Positions 14,282 through 22,108 of a DNA stretch of 33,969 nucleotides are shown piece after piece; position 1 is the stretch's first letter; the number at the start of each line of letters is the position of its first letter. This DNA comes from Deltaproteobacteria bacterium (lineage in GTDB: Bacteria; Myxococcota_A; UBA796; UBA9615). The notes beneath the pieces were generated by a model, which saw nothing but the letters and a program-made list of their open reading frames with translations, was not told where the DNA came from and searched no databases. A program made the translations under genes and the position numbers. The DNA is taken from NCBI GenBank assembly GCA_002724675.1, contig PBPL01000059.1, positions 1-33,969 on the forward strand. Direction: 5' to 3'.

Positions 14282-15726
14282 TCGGCGGTGACTGTCTCGA
14301 CGGAGGGCTGGGTGACCACCAGGTCCCTCCCTAGATTCTTGGCTTGGTAGAGGGCCTGATCTGCCTCTGCGATGAGATCGTCGCTCTTCATGTGTTGAGT
14401 CCATTCGGCGACGCCGATGCTGACGGTCAAGCTCAGTGTGCCGTCGTTCCAGGGGATCTGCAGGGCTTGGATGGAGCTTCGAATACGCTCAGCTACTAGG
14501 CTGGCCAGATCAGCGGTTGCCCCCGGTAGGACCACTCCCATCTCCTCGCCACCTAGTCGGCCCACGATGTCGATGCTGCGTGTGCCATCCACCAGCGCCT
14601 TCGCCATCGCAACCAGTGCGGCGTCTCCTGCAGGATGGCCGTAGGTGTCATTGAGATCCTTGAACCGGTCCGCGTCCACCATCAGAAGGGACAGAGGCCC
14701 ACCGCCGCGTCGGGCTCGGGTGATCTCTCGGGTGAGCTCAGCGAGGAAGTGTCGTCGACCGGCCAGGCCGGTGAGGTCGTCGTAGATTGCCTGACGACGG
14801 ATCTCTTCAATGAGCATCGTGTTGTGGATGGCGATGCCCAGGTGGCTGGCCAGCGCAGACAGTCCGCTACGAACTTCCGGGTCCGCGGCGAGGTTCTTGT
14901 CGTCCATCCCGATCAGCAGAGCGCCGTTGATGCCCTGGCTGCCGCGCAGCAACTGGACCATCAGTTCTCGATCACCGAGCACCGCGTCACCAACCATCAC
15001 CTGGGCCGCTCCCGCTTCGCCAAGGACGGGCGTGCCGTCGGTCATCGTCAGCTGAATCGACTTGGGAAACGGGAAGCCGCTGCCCTGATTGGCAGCGAGG
15101 ACCGGAGCCCCTTCGTCAATTAGGTAGACGGCGATCTCGCCGATCCCGATCAACTCGCGAAGACCGCTTGTAGCTTCTTCGATCAGCGCCGGCAGCTCGT
15201 TGTGCTTGCTGAGCCTGTGGGTGAGGTCATTGAGCCTCGCCAACCGTGCGCTGGTGCGGAGCAGAGTGCTGTCCGCGGCCTGGCGAGACAGGTGGTTCGA
15301 GAGCAACTCGACGAACACGTCCAGCAGCAGCGATCGCTCCTGCCCCATGGAGCCTGCTGTCTGTAGGAGAAGTAGGCCGACGGGCTCGCCCGTGGCTCCC
15401 TCAAGAACCAGACGTAGTTCTTGCGGGTTGGTTGCCGCCACCATTCCGTCTTGTCGACTGATTCGCTGGCTAGCAGGCTCGCTGCTTCCGTCATGGGCTT
15501 CTGCCTCTAGCAAGAAGGCATCGCCCTCCAAGCGATAGAGGACGACCTGGTGACACTCGAGGCTCTGTTGAACTTCGTCGATGGCCGGCTGGGAAGCTTC
15601 AGCGCCGGGGCTGCGTCGAAGCGACTCGGCCACTGTCGACACTGCGCGCAGTGGGGAGCTTGCCGTCGAAGCAACAGCTGGCTTGTTGGTAGATCGAAGT
15701 GTGGGTTGGTTTTCTTGGGTCTTCAT
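14278..15726 (-). CDS. GAF-GGDEF diguanylate cyclase
   Basis: 482 residues, soluble. GGDEF domains make cyclic di-GMP from two GTP. After a 50-residue Ser/Ala/Thr-rich leader there are two GAF-like sensor regions (roughly 55-165 and 175-305), a short linker helix and the cyclase domain (about 315-475). The active-site loop reads G392-G-E-E-M396, with Met in place of the usual Phe; both acidic residues remain, so activity is expected. An RxxD inhibitory site (R383-S-I-D386) lies exactly five residues before it, so product feedback is likely. V-D-A-D-R-F-K and N-D-T-Y-G-H are canonical. ATG 15726 has AGGA upstream at slightly long spacing. It follows the PilZ-domain gene by 33 nt in the same direction, so the two probably share a transcript. 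Confidence 0.92.
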   Translation of the reverse strand: MKTQENQPTLRSTNKPAVASTASSPLRAVSTVAESLRRSPGAEASQPAIDEVQQSLECHQVVLYRLEGDAFLLEAEAHDGSSEPASQRISRQDGMVAATNPQELRLVLEGATGEPVGLLLLQTAGSMGQERSLLLDVFVELLSNHLSRQAADSTLLRTSARLARLNDLTHRLSKHNELPALIEEATSGLRELIGIGEIAVYLIDEGAPVLAANQGSGFPFPKSIQLTMTDGTPVLGEAGAAQVMVGDAVLGDRELMVQLLRGSQGINGALLIGMDDKNLAADPEVRSGLSALASHLGIAIHNTMLIEEIRRQAIYDDLTGLAGRRHFLAELTREITRARRGGGPLSLLMVDADRFKDLNDTYGHPAGDAALVAMAKALVDGTRSIDIVGRLGGEEMGVVLPGATADLASLVAERIRSSIQALQIPWNDGTLSLTVSIGVAEWTQHMKSDDLIAEADQALYQAKNLGRDLVVTQPSVETVTAD

Positions 15727-15759
15727 CGATTCGGGTCCTGCCGGAGCGATGCGGGATCG

Positions 15760-17127
15760 TCAGTTGCGTGTCTTCGGGTTGTAGAAACGCACCGGAGGTG
15801 GTTCGGTTTCGTTGGGTGTGACCTGGAGTAGAAGGGCTAGCAATTGTTCGTACCGAGCCTGATCTTTGGGGCTCTCGAAGGTGAGAATCTGGACTCCGAA
15901 GCCCTCCGGCGTCGCAAGGTTGGGTTGATCGCTTCGGTGCCAGCGCACCTCGGCGTTGAAACGAACCGGCAGTTTCTCACTGGCCCAGGCGACCGGGAAC
16001 TCGACTCGAACGATGGCACCCCGGATGGGGGGGTCTCCGGCAAAGGACAGGAACAACCCTTCCTTTGAGAAGTTCTGAGCGATTGCCGAGTTACTGCGCC
16101 CTCGGGCCCAAAAGGTGACCTCGATCCGGGACGAAATGCGCACATGGCGGGGAATCGAAGGGTCCTGCTGTTCGGCAGGCCCTGATTCCCACGGAGGCCG
16201 ACGGTTTCCTGTGGTGGTCCCGGAGCGAAGTGTGTCCTCGTCCTCCCGGATCGGAGGCTTGGCGTCGGCAGCTACCTGGCCTGGGCCTAGGACCACGGAG
16301 GGAGGAGATGTGCTTATACCGCCGATTCCTTCGGGGTAGGAGGTGGTAGCGAGCACGCTCTCAGCGCAGTCCTCCTCCGCCGCGGCTGCGGTCTCTGATG
16401 GGCCCACGCCTGGGGCGGACTCGGACTCGTCTTCTGCGTCGAAGATCCCGAAGAAGTCGTCCTCTGCGTCGGGGCTTGCCTCGTCACTAGCCGAGGGCTG
16501 TAGTTGCGGGACGTCATGACTCACATCGATGGAGGCGAGCTCTCGGAGCTCGGCGTCCGCAGCACTCGGTCGCGGCGCTGGGGTAGTCGGAGGAGCCTTG
16601 GCAGCTTGACCATCTCGGGGTGGGGTGCCCGGATCCGTCGGCGCCTCCGTGACGGGCGGGATTTGTGTGGACGACGAGGTGGCCGGGCCCGCTCGACGTC
16701 GCCTACCGAGCCCCGACGCCTTGAACGTCTTGCCCATGCTCACGCCCTGAACGTCGGAAGCCCGTCGCGCAGGCTCAGCTCCTCGTCGCTCTCGGCTGGG
16801 CACGCGGACTCGGAGGTCGGAGCTGTCGGACGCAAAGTCGTCTTGGACGGCTTGGCTCAACTCCACGACCGCTGCCGGCCGCCCCCGCCATAGTCCGCCC
16901 TCGCTGACCAGTGCGCTTACCTTGCCCTCCACATCGACGGGTTGGCCGTCTGTCGGGCGATGGAAGCGAAGTCGTAGGGCCTGTCCCACGTCCAGGCTAG
17001 GATCGGTACTCACAGTGGCCATGAGCGGCGAGAGCCGCGTGATGAAACCACGAGCACTGGCGCCGTCTGCCAGTTCGAGTTCAACCGGGACCAGGCAGGG
17101 GATCCCGTCCGATGCGGCGTTGGCCAC
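15760..17127 (-). CDS. Large PilZ-domain protein with disordered middle
   Basis: 455 residues from GTG 17127, which has GGGAGG about 5 nt upstream. Residues 8-100 look like a degenerate PilZ-type barrel (R-G-F-I-T-R-L-S) without the binding residues. Residues 105-320 are Pro/Ser/Glu/Asp-rich and probably disordered. The C-terminal PilZ domain (327-435) carries the c-di-GMP motifs R330-I-S-S-R334 and N352-F-S-K-E-G357. The gene sits 33 nt upstream of the diguanylate cyclase, which suggests that maker and receptor of c-di-GMP are produced together. It resembles myxobacterial TIGR02266-like PilZ proteins, from memory only. Its promoter lies in the gap just after the upstream radical SAM stop codon. 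Confidence 0.85.
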   Translation of the reverse strand: MANAASDGIPCLVPVELELADGASARGFITRLSPLMATVSTDPSLDVGQALRLRFHRPTDGQPVDVEGKVSALVSEGGLWRGRPAAVVELSQAVQDDFASDSSDLRVRVPSRERRGAEPARRASDVQGVSMGKTFKASGLGRRRRAGPATSSSTQIPPVTEAPTDPGTPPRDGQAAKAPPTTPAPRPSAADAELRELASIDVSHDVPQLQPSASDEASPDAEDDFFGIFDAEDESESAPGVGPSETAAAAEEDCAESVLATTSYPEGIGGISTSPPSVVLGPGQVAADAKPPIREDEDTLRSGTTTGNRRPPWESGPAEQQDPSIPRHVRISSRIEVTFWARGRSNSAIAQNFSKEGLFLSFAGDPPIRGAIVRVEFPVAWASEKLPVRFNAEVRWHRSDQPNLATPEGFGVQILTFESPKDQARYEQLLALLLQVTPNETEPPPVRFYNPKTRN

Positions 17128-17196
17128 TAGGGCCTCCCTGCTCAGAGTAATTATCGACTGGTCGTGGCTGCCTTCCAGTACAGCGCGACCGCCGGA

Positions 17197-17207
17197 AGTG
17201 TACCAGC
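17197..17207 (-). promoter_or_regulatory. Extended -10 promoter of the PilZ-GGDEF unit
   Basis: On the minus strand GCTGGTACACT (-10 at 17202-17197), the third exact copy of the GCTGGTACACTTC word. The predicted start near 17190 gives a leader of about 63 nt before GTG 17127. It lies 3 bases past the stop of the upstream radical SAM gene, so this unit can be expressed independently of it. Confidence 0.6.
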
Positions 17208-17209
17208 GT

Positions 17210-18688
17210 TCACATGCCCATGAGGTGCCGGCTTAGATGAGAAGCCACAGTTAGGTTGCGCCGGACCGCTGTGGGGTCCGCCAGCGTCCGAATCTTGTTG
17301 GCTACAAAGCTCGGTCGGCCGTAGAAGCGCCGATAGGCTTCCGCCTGAAGCGACTTCAACTCTTCCCGGGTCATGCCCGTGGGCTCGTAGAACACGTTGA
17401 AGATATTCATGGAGCGCTGGTCGTGAACGAAGCGCTCCTTCTTGTCGAGCTGACGCCAGAGTCGTGAACCGTACACTGGGTTGACTGGTGTGAAGAAGGC
17501 CCACTCCAGGGGCAGTCGGCAGGCGTAGTCGATCGTTTCTCTTGCCTCGTCGGGCGTCTCGCCGTCGATGCCGAGGGAGAAACGCGCAGCGACCTGCATG
17601 CCGGCCTCTCGAATGCGATGAACGCCGGCTTCACAGGTCTCGACGGTGAGCGGCGAGCCCATCGTTGCCGTGCGGAGGTTGTGGTCTACGCCGGAGATCA
17701 GGACGGTGTCGATCCGCCAGCATCCTGCGCGCTTCATACGCTCCAGCAGCCTGGCAGTGAAGTCGTAGGACCAGAACGTGACGGTCCACGTCCATTGCCG
17801 GCCACTCTCGATGATCAGGTCACAGAACTTCAGGGCGGTCTCTTCGCTCGACGAGAAGATTCCGAAGTGGTCATAGAACCCAAAGTCGGTGATCCCCAAT
17901 TCGTCCTCACACAGGGCCATCTCCTCAAAGACGTGCTCTGGACTGCGAATGCGGAACTTGAGGGCGCCGATGGCGGGTAGATGGCAAGAAGAGCAGGTGA
18001 GGGGACAGCCTCGACCGGAAAAGATCACCGTGTTGTGTTGGCGGTTGTAGATGTTCAGGCGGGGGTTGTAGTGCTCCGGTTGACGCATCAGGTCGCGGGC
18101 AGGGAAGGGGAGCTCGTCCACATCCTCGATGAGTGCTCGCTTTGCCTCTTGGACAACCTCACCTGCACTGTTGCGCCAAGCGCAGCCAGCGACACCACTG
18201 AAATCTCGGCTGTCATTGACAAAGCGCTCTGTGATCTCTGAGAGCGTGCGTTCTCCTTCGCCAAAGACAGCGACGTCCAGGTCTGGGCAGTCGATCAGGA
18301 CCTGCGCTTTGCCCACGTTCGTGTGGGCTCCTCCCAGTACCGTGAGACAGTGCGGCCAGCGAGCCTTGACCTCCGCGAGAGCGTCCTGAGTCGCCGCCCA
18401 GGTGCAGGTGACCGCATTCAGCCCAATGATGTCCGGGTCAAAGACCTCGATCTCGCGCAGCCAGGCTTCCATTGGGGTGCCGTAGGACTCCACATACGTG
18501 ACATCGTGTCCTTCTCGGCGAAGCCACGACGCTAGATAGAGGAGGCTCCAGAACGGCATCTTGCCGTTGATGGTCGATTCCTTCTTGAACAGATGTGTGC
18601 CCGCGAAGCTCCGGAGTCGACTCTGACCATTGGCAAAGCGAAGTTGCCGATAGGTCCAAGGGGCCGCGGTGAGGAGAATGCGCGCCAT
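17210..18688 (-). CDS. Radical SAM protein with N-terminal cobalamin-binding-type domain (tandem copy B)
   Basis: 492 residues from ATG 18688. The N-terminal Rossmann-type domain (W-L-R-R-E-G-H-D-V-T-Y-V-E-S, L-T-V-L-G-G-A-H-T) is followed by the cluster motif C228-x-x-x-C232-x-x-C235 (G-R-G-C-P-L-T-C-S-S-C). The first residues extend about 45 beyond the usual start of this fold. The C-terminus contains A-Y-R-R-F-Y-G-R-P-S, matching A-Y-A-R-F-Y-S-Q-P-S in the gene just upstream, so the pair probably arose by duplication. The start codon is one base after the upstream stop (TGAGATG), which implies translational coupling. Substrate unknown; both enzymes may act in turn on one product. Confidence 0.9.
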   Translation of the reverse strand: MARILLTAAPWTYRQLRFANGQSRLRSFAGTHLFKKESTINGKMPFWSLLYLASWLRREGHDVTYVESYGTPMEAWLREIEVFDPDIIGLNAVTCTWAATQDALAEVKARWPHCLTVLGGAHTNVGKAQVLIDCPDLDVAVFGEGERTLSEITERFVNDSRDFSGVAGCAWRNSAGEVVQEAKRALIEDVDELPFPARDLMRQPEHYNPRLNIYNRQHNTVIFSGRGCPLTCSSCHLPAIGALKFRIRSPEHVFEEMALCEDELGITDFGFYDHFGIFSSSEETALKFCDLIIESGRQWTWTVTFWSYDFTARLLERMKRAGCWRIDTVLISGVDHNLRTATMGSPLTVETCEAGVHRIREAGMQVAARFSLGIDGETPDEARETIDYACRLPLEWAFFTPVNPVYGSRLWRQLDKKERFVHDQRSMNIFNVFYEPTGMTREELKSLQAEAYRRFYGRPSFVANKIRTLADPTAVRRNLTVASHLSRHLMGM

Positions 18689-18689
18689 C

Positions 18690-20174
18690 TCAGTGTTCGA
18701 ACTCCATGAACTGGGCCAGCACGCCCTCCCTCGGCCCCTGTGCCTGGTGGCGGAGCAGGCGGGCCATGATTCGACCGCCTAGCACCCACTTTCCCAGGTT
18801 GCGTGTGCCAGCCATGGTGGCTGCGATGCGCGCGAGTCTTGAGGGTTGGCTGTAGAAGCGCGCGTAGGCGCGGCGTTGGACTCCCAATAGATACTCGCGG
18901 GTCAGTCCATTGGGCACGAAGACCACCTCGCTAGGATCGCCCATGAAGTTGCGGTAGTCCTCGGCGTTGAGCTCCCCATAGTCCGTGGCCATTTCGCGCA
19001 AAGGCGTGCCCACGAATGGTGTCGTGATCTTGAAGTTCGCCGACATGATTGGGAGGGAGCGGGCGAACTCGATGGTGCGGTCGATGGACTCCGCTGTGTC
19101 TGTGGGATGGCCGATCATGAACAGGCCCTTGGCCTCGATGCCCGCCTCCGTAGTCCAAGCGATGCGCTCGCGTACGGTGTCCGGGTCCGTCCCCTTCATG
19201 ATGGCCTTCATCACCTCGGGGTCACCGGTCTCGATGCCATAGGCGATCTGCCAGCACCCGGCTTTCTTCATGGTGTGCAGGAGCTCGCGACTCACCGTGT
19301 TCACGTGCGTGCTGATGTTCCACGAGATGCGGATCTGCCGCCGGAGGATCTCGTCACAGATGGCGTGGACCCTGCGAGCGTCTAGGGTGAACGTGTCGTC
19401 GTAGAAGAAGATCTCTTGAATCCCGTAGTCCCGCTGCAAGTGTTCGATCTCGTCCACAACGTACTTCGCAGAGTGCACTCGGAACTTGTTGCCCAGAATC
19501 TCACGCCGCTCACAAAAGATGCAGGAGTAGGGACAGCCGCGACTTGTGTAGATGGTGGAGGCGGGCCAGTTCCGGTACTGGAACATCGTCATCTTGTAGG
19601 AGTCGAGGGGCGGCAGCAGGTCTCGGGCTGGCCAGGGGAGCAGATCGAGATTCTCGATCCAGCCGCGCGTGCGAGTCTGAACAATGGGAGAGGTGGGGTC
19701 TCGCGCATCTTCGCTGTACCAGAGGCCTGGGACCTGGCTTACGTCGGCACCGGTCTCTAGGGCGTCACACAACTCCAGCATCGTGTGTTCGCCCTCACCG
19801 GCGACAGCGAAGTCGAACTGGGGGTCTCTCGCGCACTCCTCCGGAGCGCCGGCCGGGTGAGGGCCACCGACGACAATCTGACATTGGGGATGTTCCGTAC
19901 GGATGAGTTGCGCGATCTCCCGGGCCACGGGGACAGTGACGGTGTAGAGGCCCATTCCCAGCACATCGGGTGCGTGCTCACGAACCCGCGCCAGGAACTC
20001 TCGACGGTCCAACTTCGTGTGGCACATGTCGTGGATGGCCACGTGGTGTCCGCCCTCGCGCAGAAAGGCCGCGATGTAGGCCAGCCCCAGTGGTGGGGCC
20101 TGGTTCGGGGGCAGCAGTGGTGCAGGACGACTGGGGTCGGGAAAATCAGCAGGATGTACCAGCAGGATGCGCAC
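18690..20174 (-). CDS. Radical SAM protein with N-terminal cobalamin-binding-type domain (tandem copy A)
   Basis: 494 residues from GTG 20174. The frame reaches 20219, but the added residues would lie upstream of a -10 box and do not fit the fold, whereas V-R-I-L-L-V-H-P-A begins the first strand correctly. The B12-type domain (P-P-L-G-L-A-Y-I-A-A-F-L, V-V-G-G-P-H-P) is followed by C214-x-x-x-C218-x-x-C221 (S-R-G-C-P-Y-S-C-I-F-C), then F-Y-D-D-T-F and Y-G-I-E-T-G. The conserved tail A-Y-A-R-F-Y-S-Q-P-S is shared with the next gene. It is predicted to be the first gene of a two-enzyme transcript with a leaderless start, divergent from the START-domain gene. Confidence 0.9.
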   Translation of the reverse strand: MRILLVHPADFPDPSRPAPLLPPNQAPPLGLAYIAAFLREGGHHVAIHDMCHTKLDRREFLARVREHAPDVLGMGLYTVTVPVAREIAQLIRTEHPQCQIVVGGPHPAGAPEECARDPQFDFAVAGEGEHTMLELCDALETGADVSQVPGLWYSEDARDPTSPIVQTRTRGWIENLDLLPWPARDLLPPLDSYKMTMFQYRNWPASTIYTSRGCPYSCIFCERREILGNKFRVHSAKYVVDEIEHLQRDYGIQEIFFYDDTFTLDARRVHAICDEILRRQIRISWNISTHVNTVSRELLHTMKKAGCWQIAYGIETGDPEVMKAIMKGTDPDTVRERIAWTTEAGIEAKGLFMIGHPTDTAESIDRTIEFARSLPIMSANFKITTPFVGTPLREMATDYGELNAEDYRNFMGDPSEVVFVPNGLTREYLLGVQRRAYARFYSQPSRLARIAATMAGTRNLGKWVLGGRIMARLLRHQAQGPREGVLAQFMEFEH

Positions 20175-20183
20175 GGGACCGCA

Positions 20184-20192
20184 AGTGTAGCG
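20184..20192 (-). promoter_or_regulatory. -10 promoter of the tandem radical SAM pair
   Basis: On the minus strand CGC-TACACT with the last T at 20184. The predicted start is near 20177, three bases before GTG 20174, and no Shine-Dalgarno is present. The TG extension is CG here, making this the weakest match of the leaderless group. Confidence 0.5.
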
Positions 20193-20212
20193 GCTGCAGC
20201 GAGGCCTGGGGC

Positions 20213-20240
20213 TTGACATCGACTTCTACGCGTTGAATAT
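20213..20240 (+). promoter_or_regulatory. Sigma-70 promoter of the START-domain operon
   Basis: A perfect TTGACA (20213-20218), a 16-bp spacer and GAATAT (20235-20240). The predicted start is near 20247. It is back-to-back with the minus-strand radical SAM promoter, and the two start points are about 70 bp apart. Confidence 0.6.
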
Positions 20241-20254
20241 CCCAGGTCTCGGAG

Positions 20255-21052
20255 GTGTCCATCGAGATCATGGCCAGTTGGCTCTCCCCAGATGCTGCCG
20301 ACAGTAGAGGTTTTTCGGCATGGGCTCGTCTCCCGCTTCTCGGAGCCCTGCTTCTGTCGTTCGCCAGCTGGGCTCCGGGCAGTGCACGCGCTGAGACATC
20401 GGTTCAGGACCCTGGGCCTAAGGCGGTTCTGGCCGCGCTTCATGCCGACGACGGGTGGGTTGTCCATCAACTGGATGGTCGCGGGGGCGTGGACATCTAT
20501 CGTCGCCGGGTCCCGGGCTTGGTCAACTGGGTGTTCAAGGGCGTCAAGGACGTCGATGTGGACAGCACCATCCTTTTTGAAGCGGTGATCGACATCGCCA
20601 GCCACGCAGGGCTGTCCCGGGACATCCCCTTGACCCACTCGGTGGTGCTCCACAAAGAGGGCAATCAGATCGACTTCTTTCAGTTGCTGGACAGCCCCGC
20701 CTGGACGCTTGCGGCTGACCGGTATTGGTTCTGTCGCGCTTTCATTCACCGGAATGTAGGTGGAGTGAAGGGTCACCACCTACAGACCTGGCAAGGTATC
20801 GACCCCAACTTGTATCCTGCGCAACGGGATGCGGTGTTGGCGGAGCACGCGTCGGCGGTGCTGCCCCCCGTGAACTATGGTTCCTGGGAGATTGTTCCCC
20901 TGAGCCCTGGCCGGAGTCGCATGATTTACCGAGTCGCCAGTGACCCCGGAGGCCGGCTGCCCAGGGCTGCCTCGAACCTGGTTACTGGTAAGACGCTCCC
21001 GGACAACCTCCTTCAGTTCGAGGCTGAAGGGAAACGAAGGATGGGTCGGTGA
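20255..21052 (+). CDS. Exported START/SRPBCC-fold lipid-binding-like protein
   Basis: 265 residues from GTG 20255, or 260 from ATG 20270; GGAGG (20251-20255) overlaps the GTG and is 14 nt from the ATG, so the start is unsettled. A long signal peptide follows (hydrophobic A-R-L-P-L-L-G-A-L-L-L-S-F, cleavage likely after A-R-A near residue 46), so the protein goes to the periplasm or beyond. The mature part resembles START domains: D-G-W-V-V-H, G-V-D-I-Y-R-R-R-V-P-G, the strand F-K-G-V-K-D-V-D-V, an alpha helix, R-D-x-x-L-x-H, the W-E-I-V-P-L strand and a closing C-terminal helix. Such proteins hold a hydrophobic ligand in a helix-grip cavity. The stop overlaps the next gene by 4 nt (GTGA). Confidence 0.75.
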   Translation: MSIEIMASWLSPDAADSRGFSAWARLPLLGALLLSFASWAPGSARAETSVQDPGPKAVLAALHADDGWVVHQLDGRGGVDIYRRRVPGLVNWVFKGVKDVDVDSTILFEAVIDIASHAGLSRDIPLTHSVVLHKEGNQIDFFQLLDSPAWTLAADRYWFCRAFIHRNVGGVKGHHLQTWQGIDPNLYPAQRDAVLAEHASAVLPPVNYGSWEIVPLSPGRSRMIYRVASDPGGRLPRAASNLVTGKTLPDNLLQFEAEGKRRMGR

Positions 21053-22047
21053 CAGGCGCTCCGGTCTTCAAAGAACGAGTGGAGCGAGCGAACTCAGCGA
21101 GGGCTGAGGCAGAACCGGTGCAGGATTGGTTAGAATCATTGAGCTTTCAGGAGTCCAGCTTGAAGTACATTGAACCCGCCCCTTCGCGTCCATCAGCGGC
21201 CCTAGGCCTAGTCACTGCCGTTCGCGCGAGAGGTCGCGGGATCATCATCCTCTCGGGCCCCAGCTCCTGTGGGAAGGGTGCGATCGCGAGCGCGCTTCGC
21301 AAGACACTTCAGCTGCCGCGGGAAGACCACATCTCCATGGGTGATGCCCTGCGCAGCACGGTGGAGCGAGCGCGCAGCGACGCGGAGTTCCGCGAACGTC
21401 TCGGTGAGACCTTCAACATCTGGCCCGAGCACCTGATCTTCGATCCTGACCACAACGACGCATCGGTGGTGACCAAGGCGAGATCCTACGAGGTCGAGCT
21501 GCTGGATCGCTTTGGTACAGAGCCTTCGCAGCTGGACTGGTTAGAGTACTGCGTGACGGCAGGTCTGCTTGTTCCCGATGCCTGGTCCGAGCACATCATC
21601 GAGGGAGTCATTGCGGAGCGCGCCTCGCAACACGAGGCCGTGATCATCCTCGATGGCTATCCGCGTACTGAGGCGGCAGCACGGCATGTGCTGGCCCTGT
21701 CTGAACGACTCCACATCCCAATCATCAAGGTCATTCACCTGTCGGTGTCGAAGACAGAGATGCAGAATCGTGCGTTGGGACGCCAGCGAAGCGACGACAC
21801 ACCCGAGATGCTGGAGCGGCGATACCAGTTCTACATTGATCACGTGCAACCCAGCGTCGAGCTGCTCAAGGCGAACCTGGGCTCGAAGAGTGTGTCGCTC
21901 ATCGATGCCCACCAGCCGGAGTACCGCAACGACGGTTCGCTCGACCTGGACCAGTCGGTACGCAACGTAGCCAATCGTGTCCTCATGGCTCTGGGGGTCA
22001 GTCGTCACATTCTCGAGGCGCTCGGCGAGCAACCCACTCCGGGCTGA
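21049..22047 (+). CDS. Adenylate-kinase-like nucleoside monophosphate kinase with extra N-terminus and insertion
   Basis: 332 residues from GTG 21049, overlapping the START gene by 4 nt; adenylate kinases are normally about 190-220. About 60 residues of N-terminal extension precede the P-loop G-P-S-S-C-G-K-G. Then comes H-I-S-M-G-D-A-L-R, equivalent to the H-I-S-T-G-D-x-L-R of adenylate kinase. About 55 extra residues interrupt the NMP-binding part before G-L-L-V-P-D. D-G-Y-P-R-T (D-G-F-P-R-T in Adk), R-A-L-G-R-Q-R-S-D-D and R-R-Y-Q-F-Y follow, so ATP binding and phosphoryl transfer residues appear intact and the LID is short. A housekeeping Adk is unlikely given the size and context. Substrate unknown; coupling to an exported START protein is odd. 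Confidence 0.8.
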   Translation: MTGAPVFKERVERANSARAEAEPVQDWLESLSFQESSLKYIEPAPSRPSAALGLVTAVRARGRGIIILSGPSSCGKGAIASALRKTLQLPREDHISMGDALRSTVERARSDAEFRERLGETFNIWPEHLIFDPDHNDASVVTKARSYEVELLDRFGTEPSQLDWLEYCVTAGLLVPDAWSEHIIEGVIAERASQHEAVIILDGYPRTEAAARHVLALSERLHIPIIKVIHLSVSKTEMQNRALGRQRSDDTPEMLERRYQFYIDHVQPSVELLKANLGSKSVSLIDAHQPEYRNDGSLDLDQSVRNVANRVLMALGVSRHILEALGEQPTPG

Positions 22048-22108
22048 CAGTCCGGCCTGGGCTCTCCGCTGGACGGTGTATTCTCTCGCACTCCATCGGA
22101 GGAACCTG

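Noticed and set aside
19757-20779. Minus-strand open frame (340 codons) across the divergent promoter
   Set aside because: Covers two opposite promoters and overlaps two genes with recognisable domains; no domain of its own.
21977-22108. Upstream extension of the lipase lipoprotein
   Set aside because: Overlaps the kinase gene and hides the lipobox signal peptide; ATG 22109 has a strong ribosome site.
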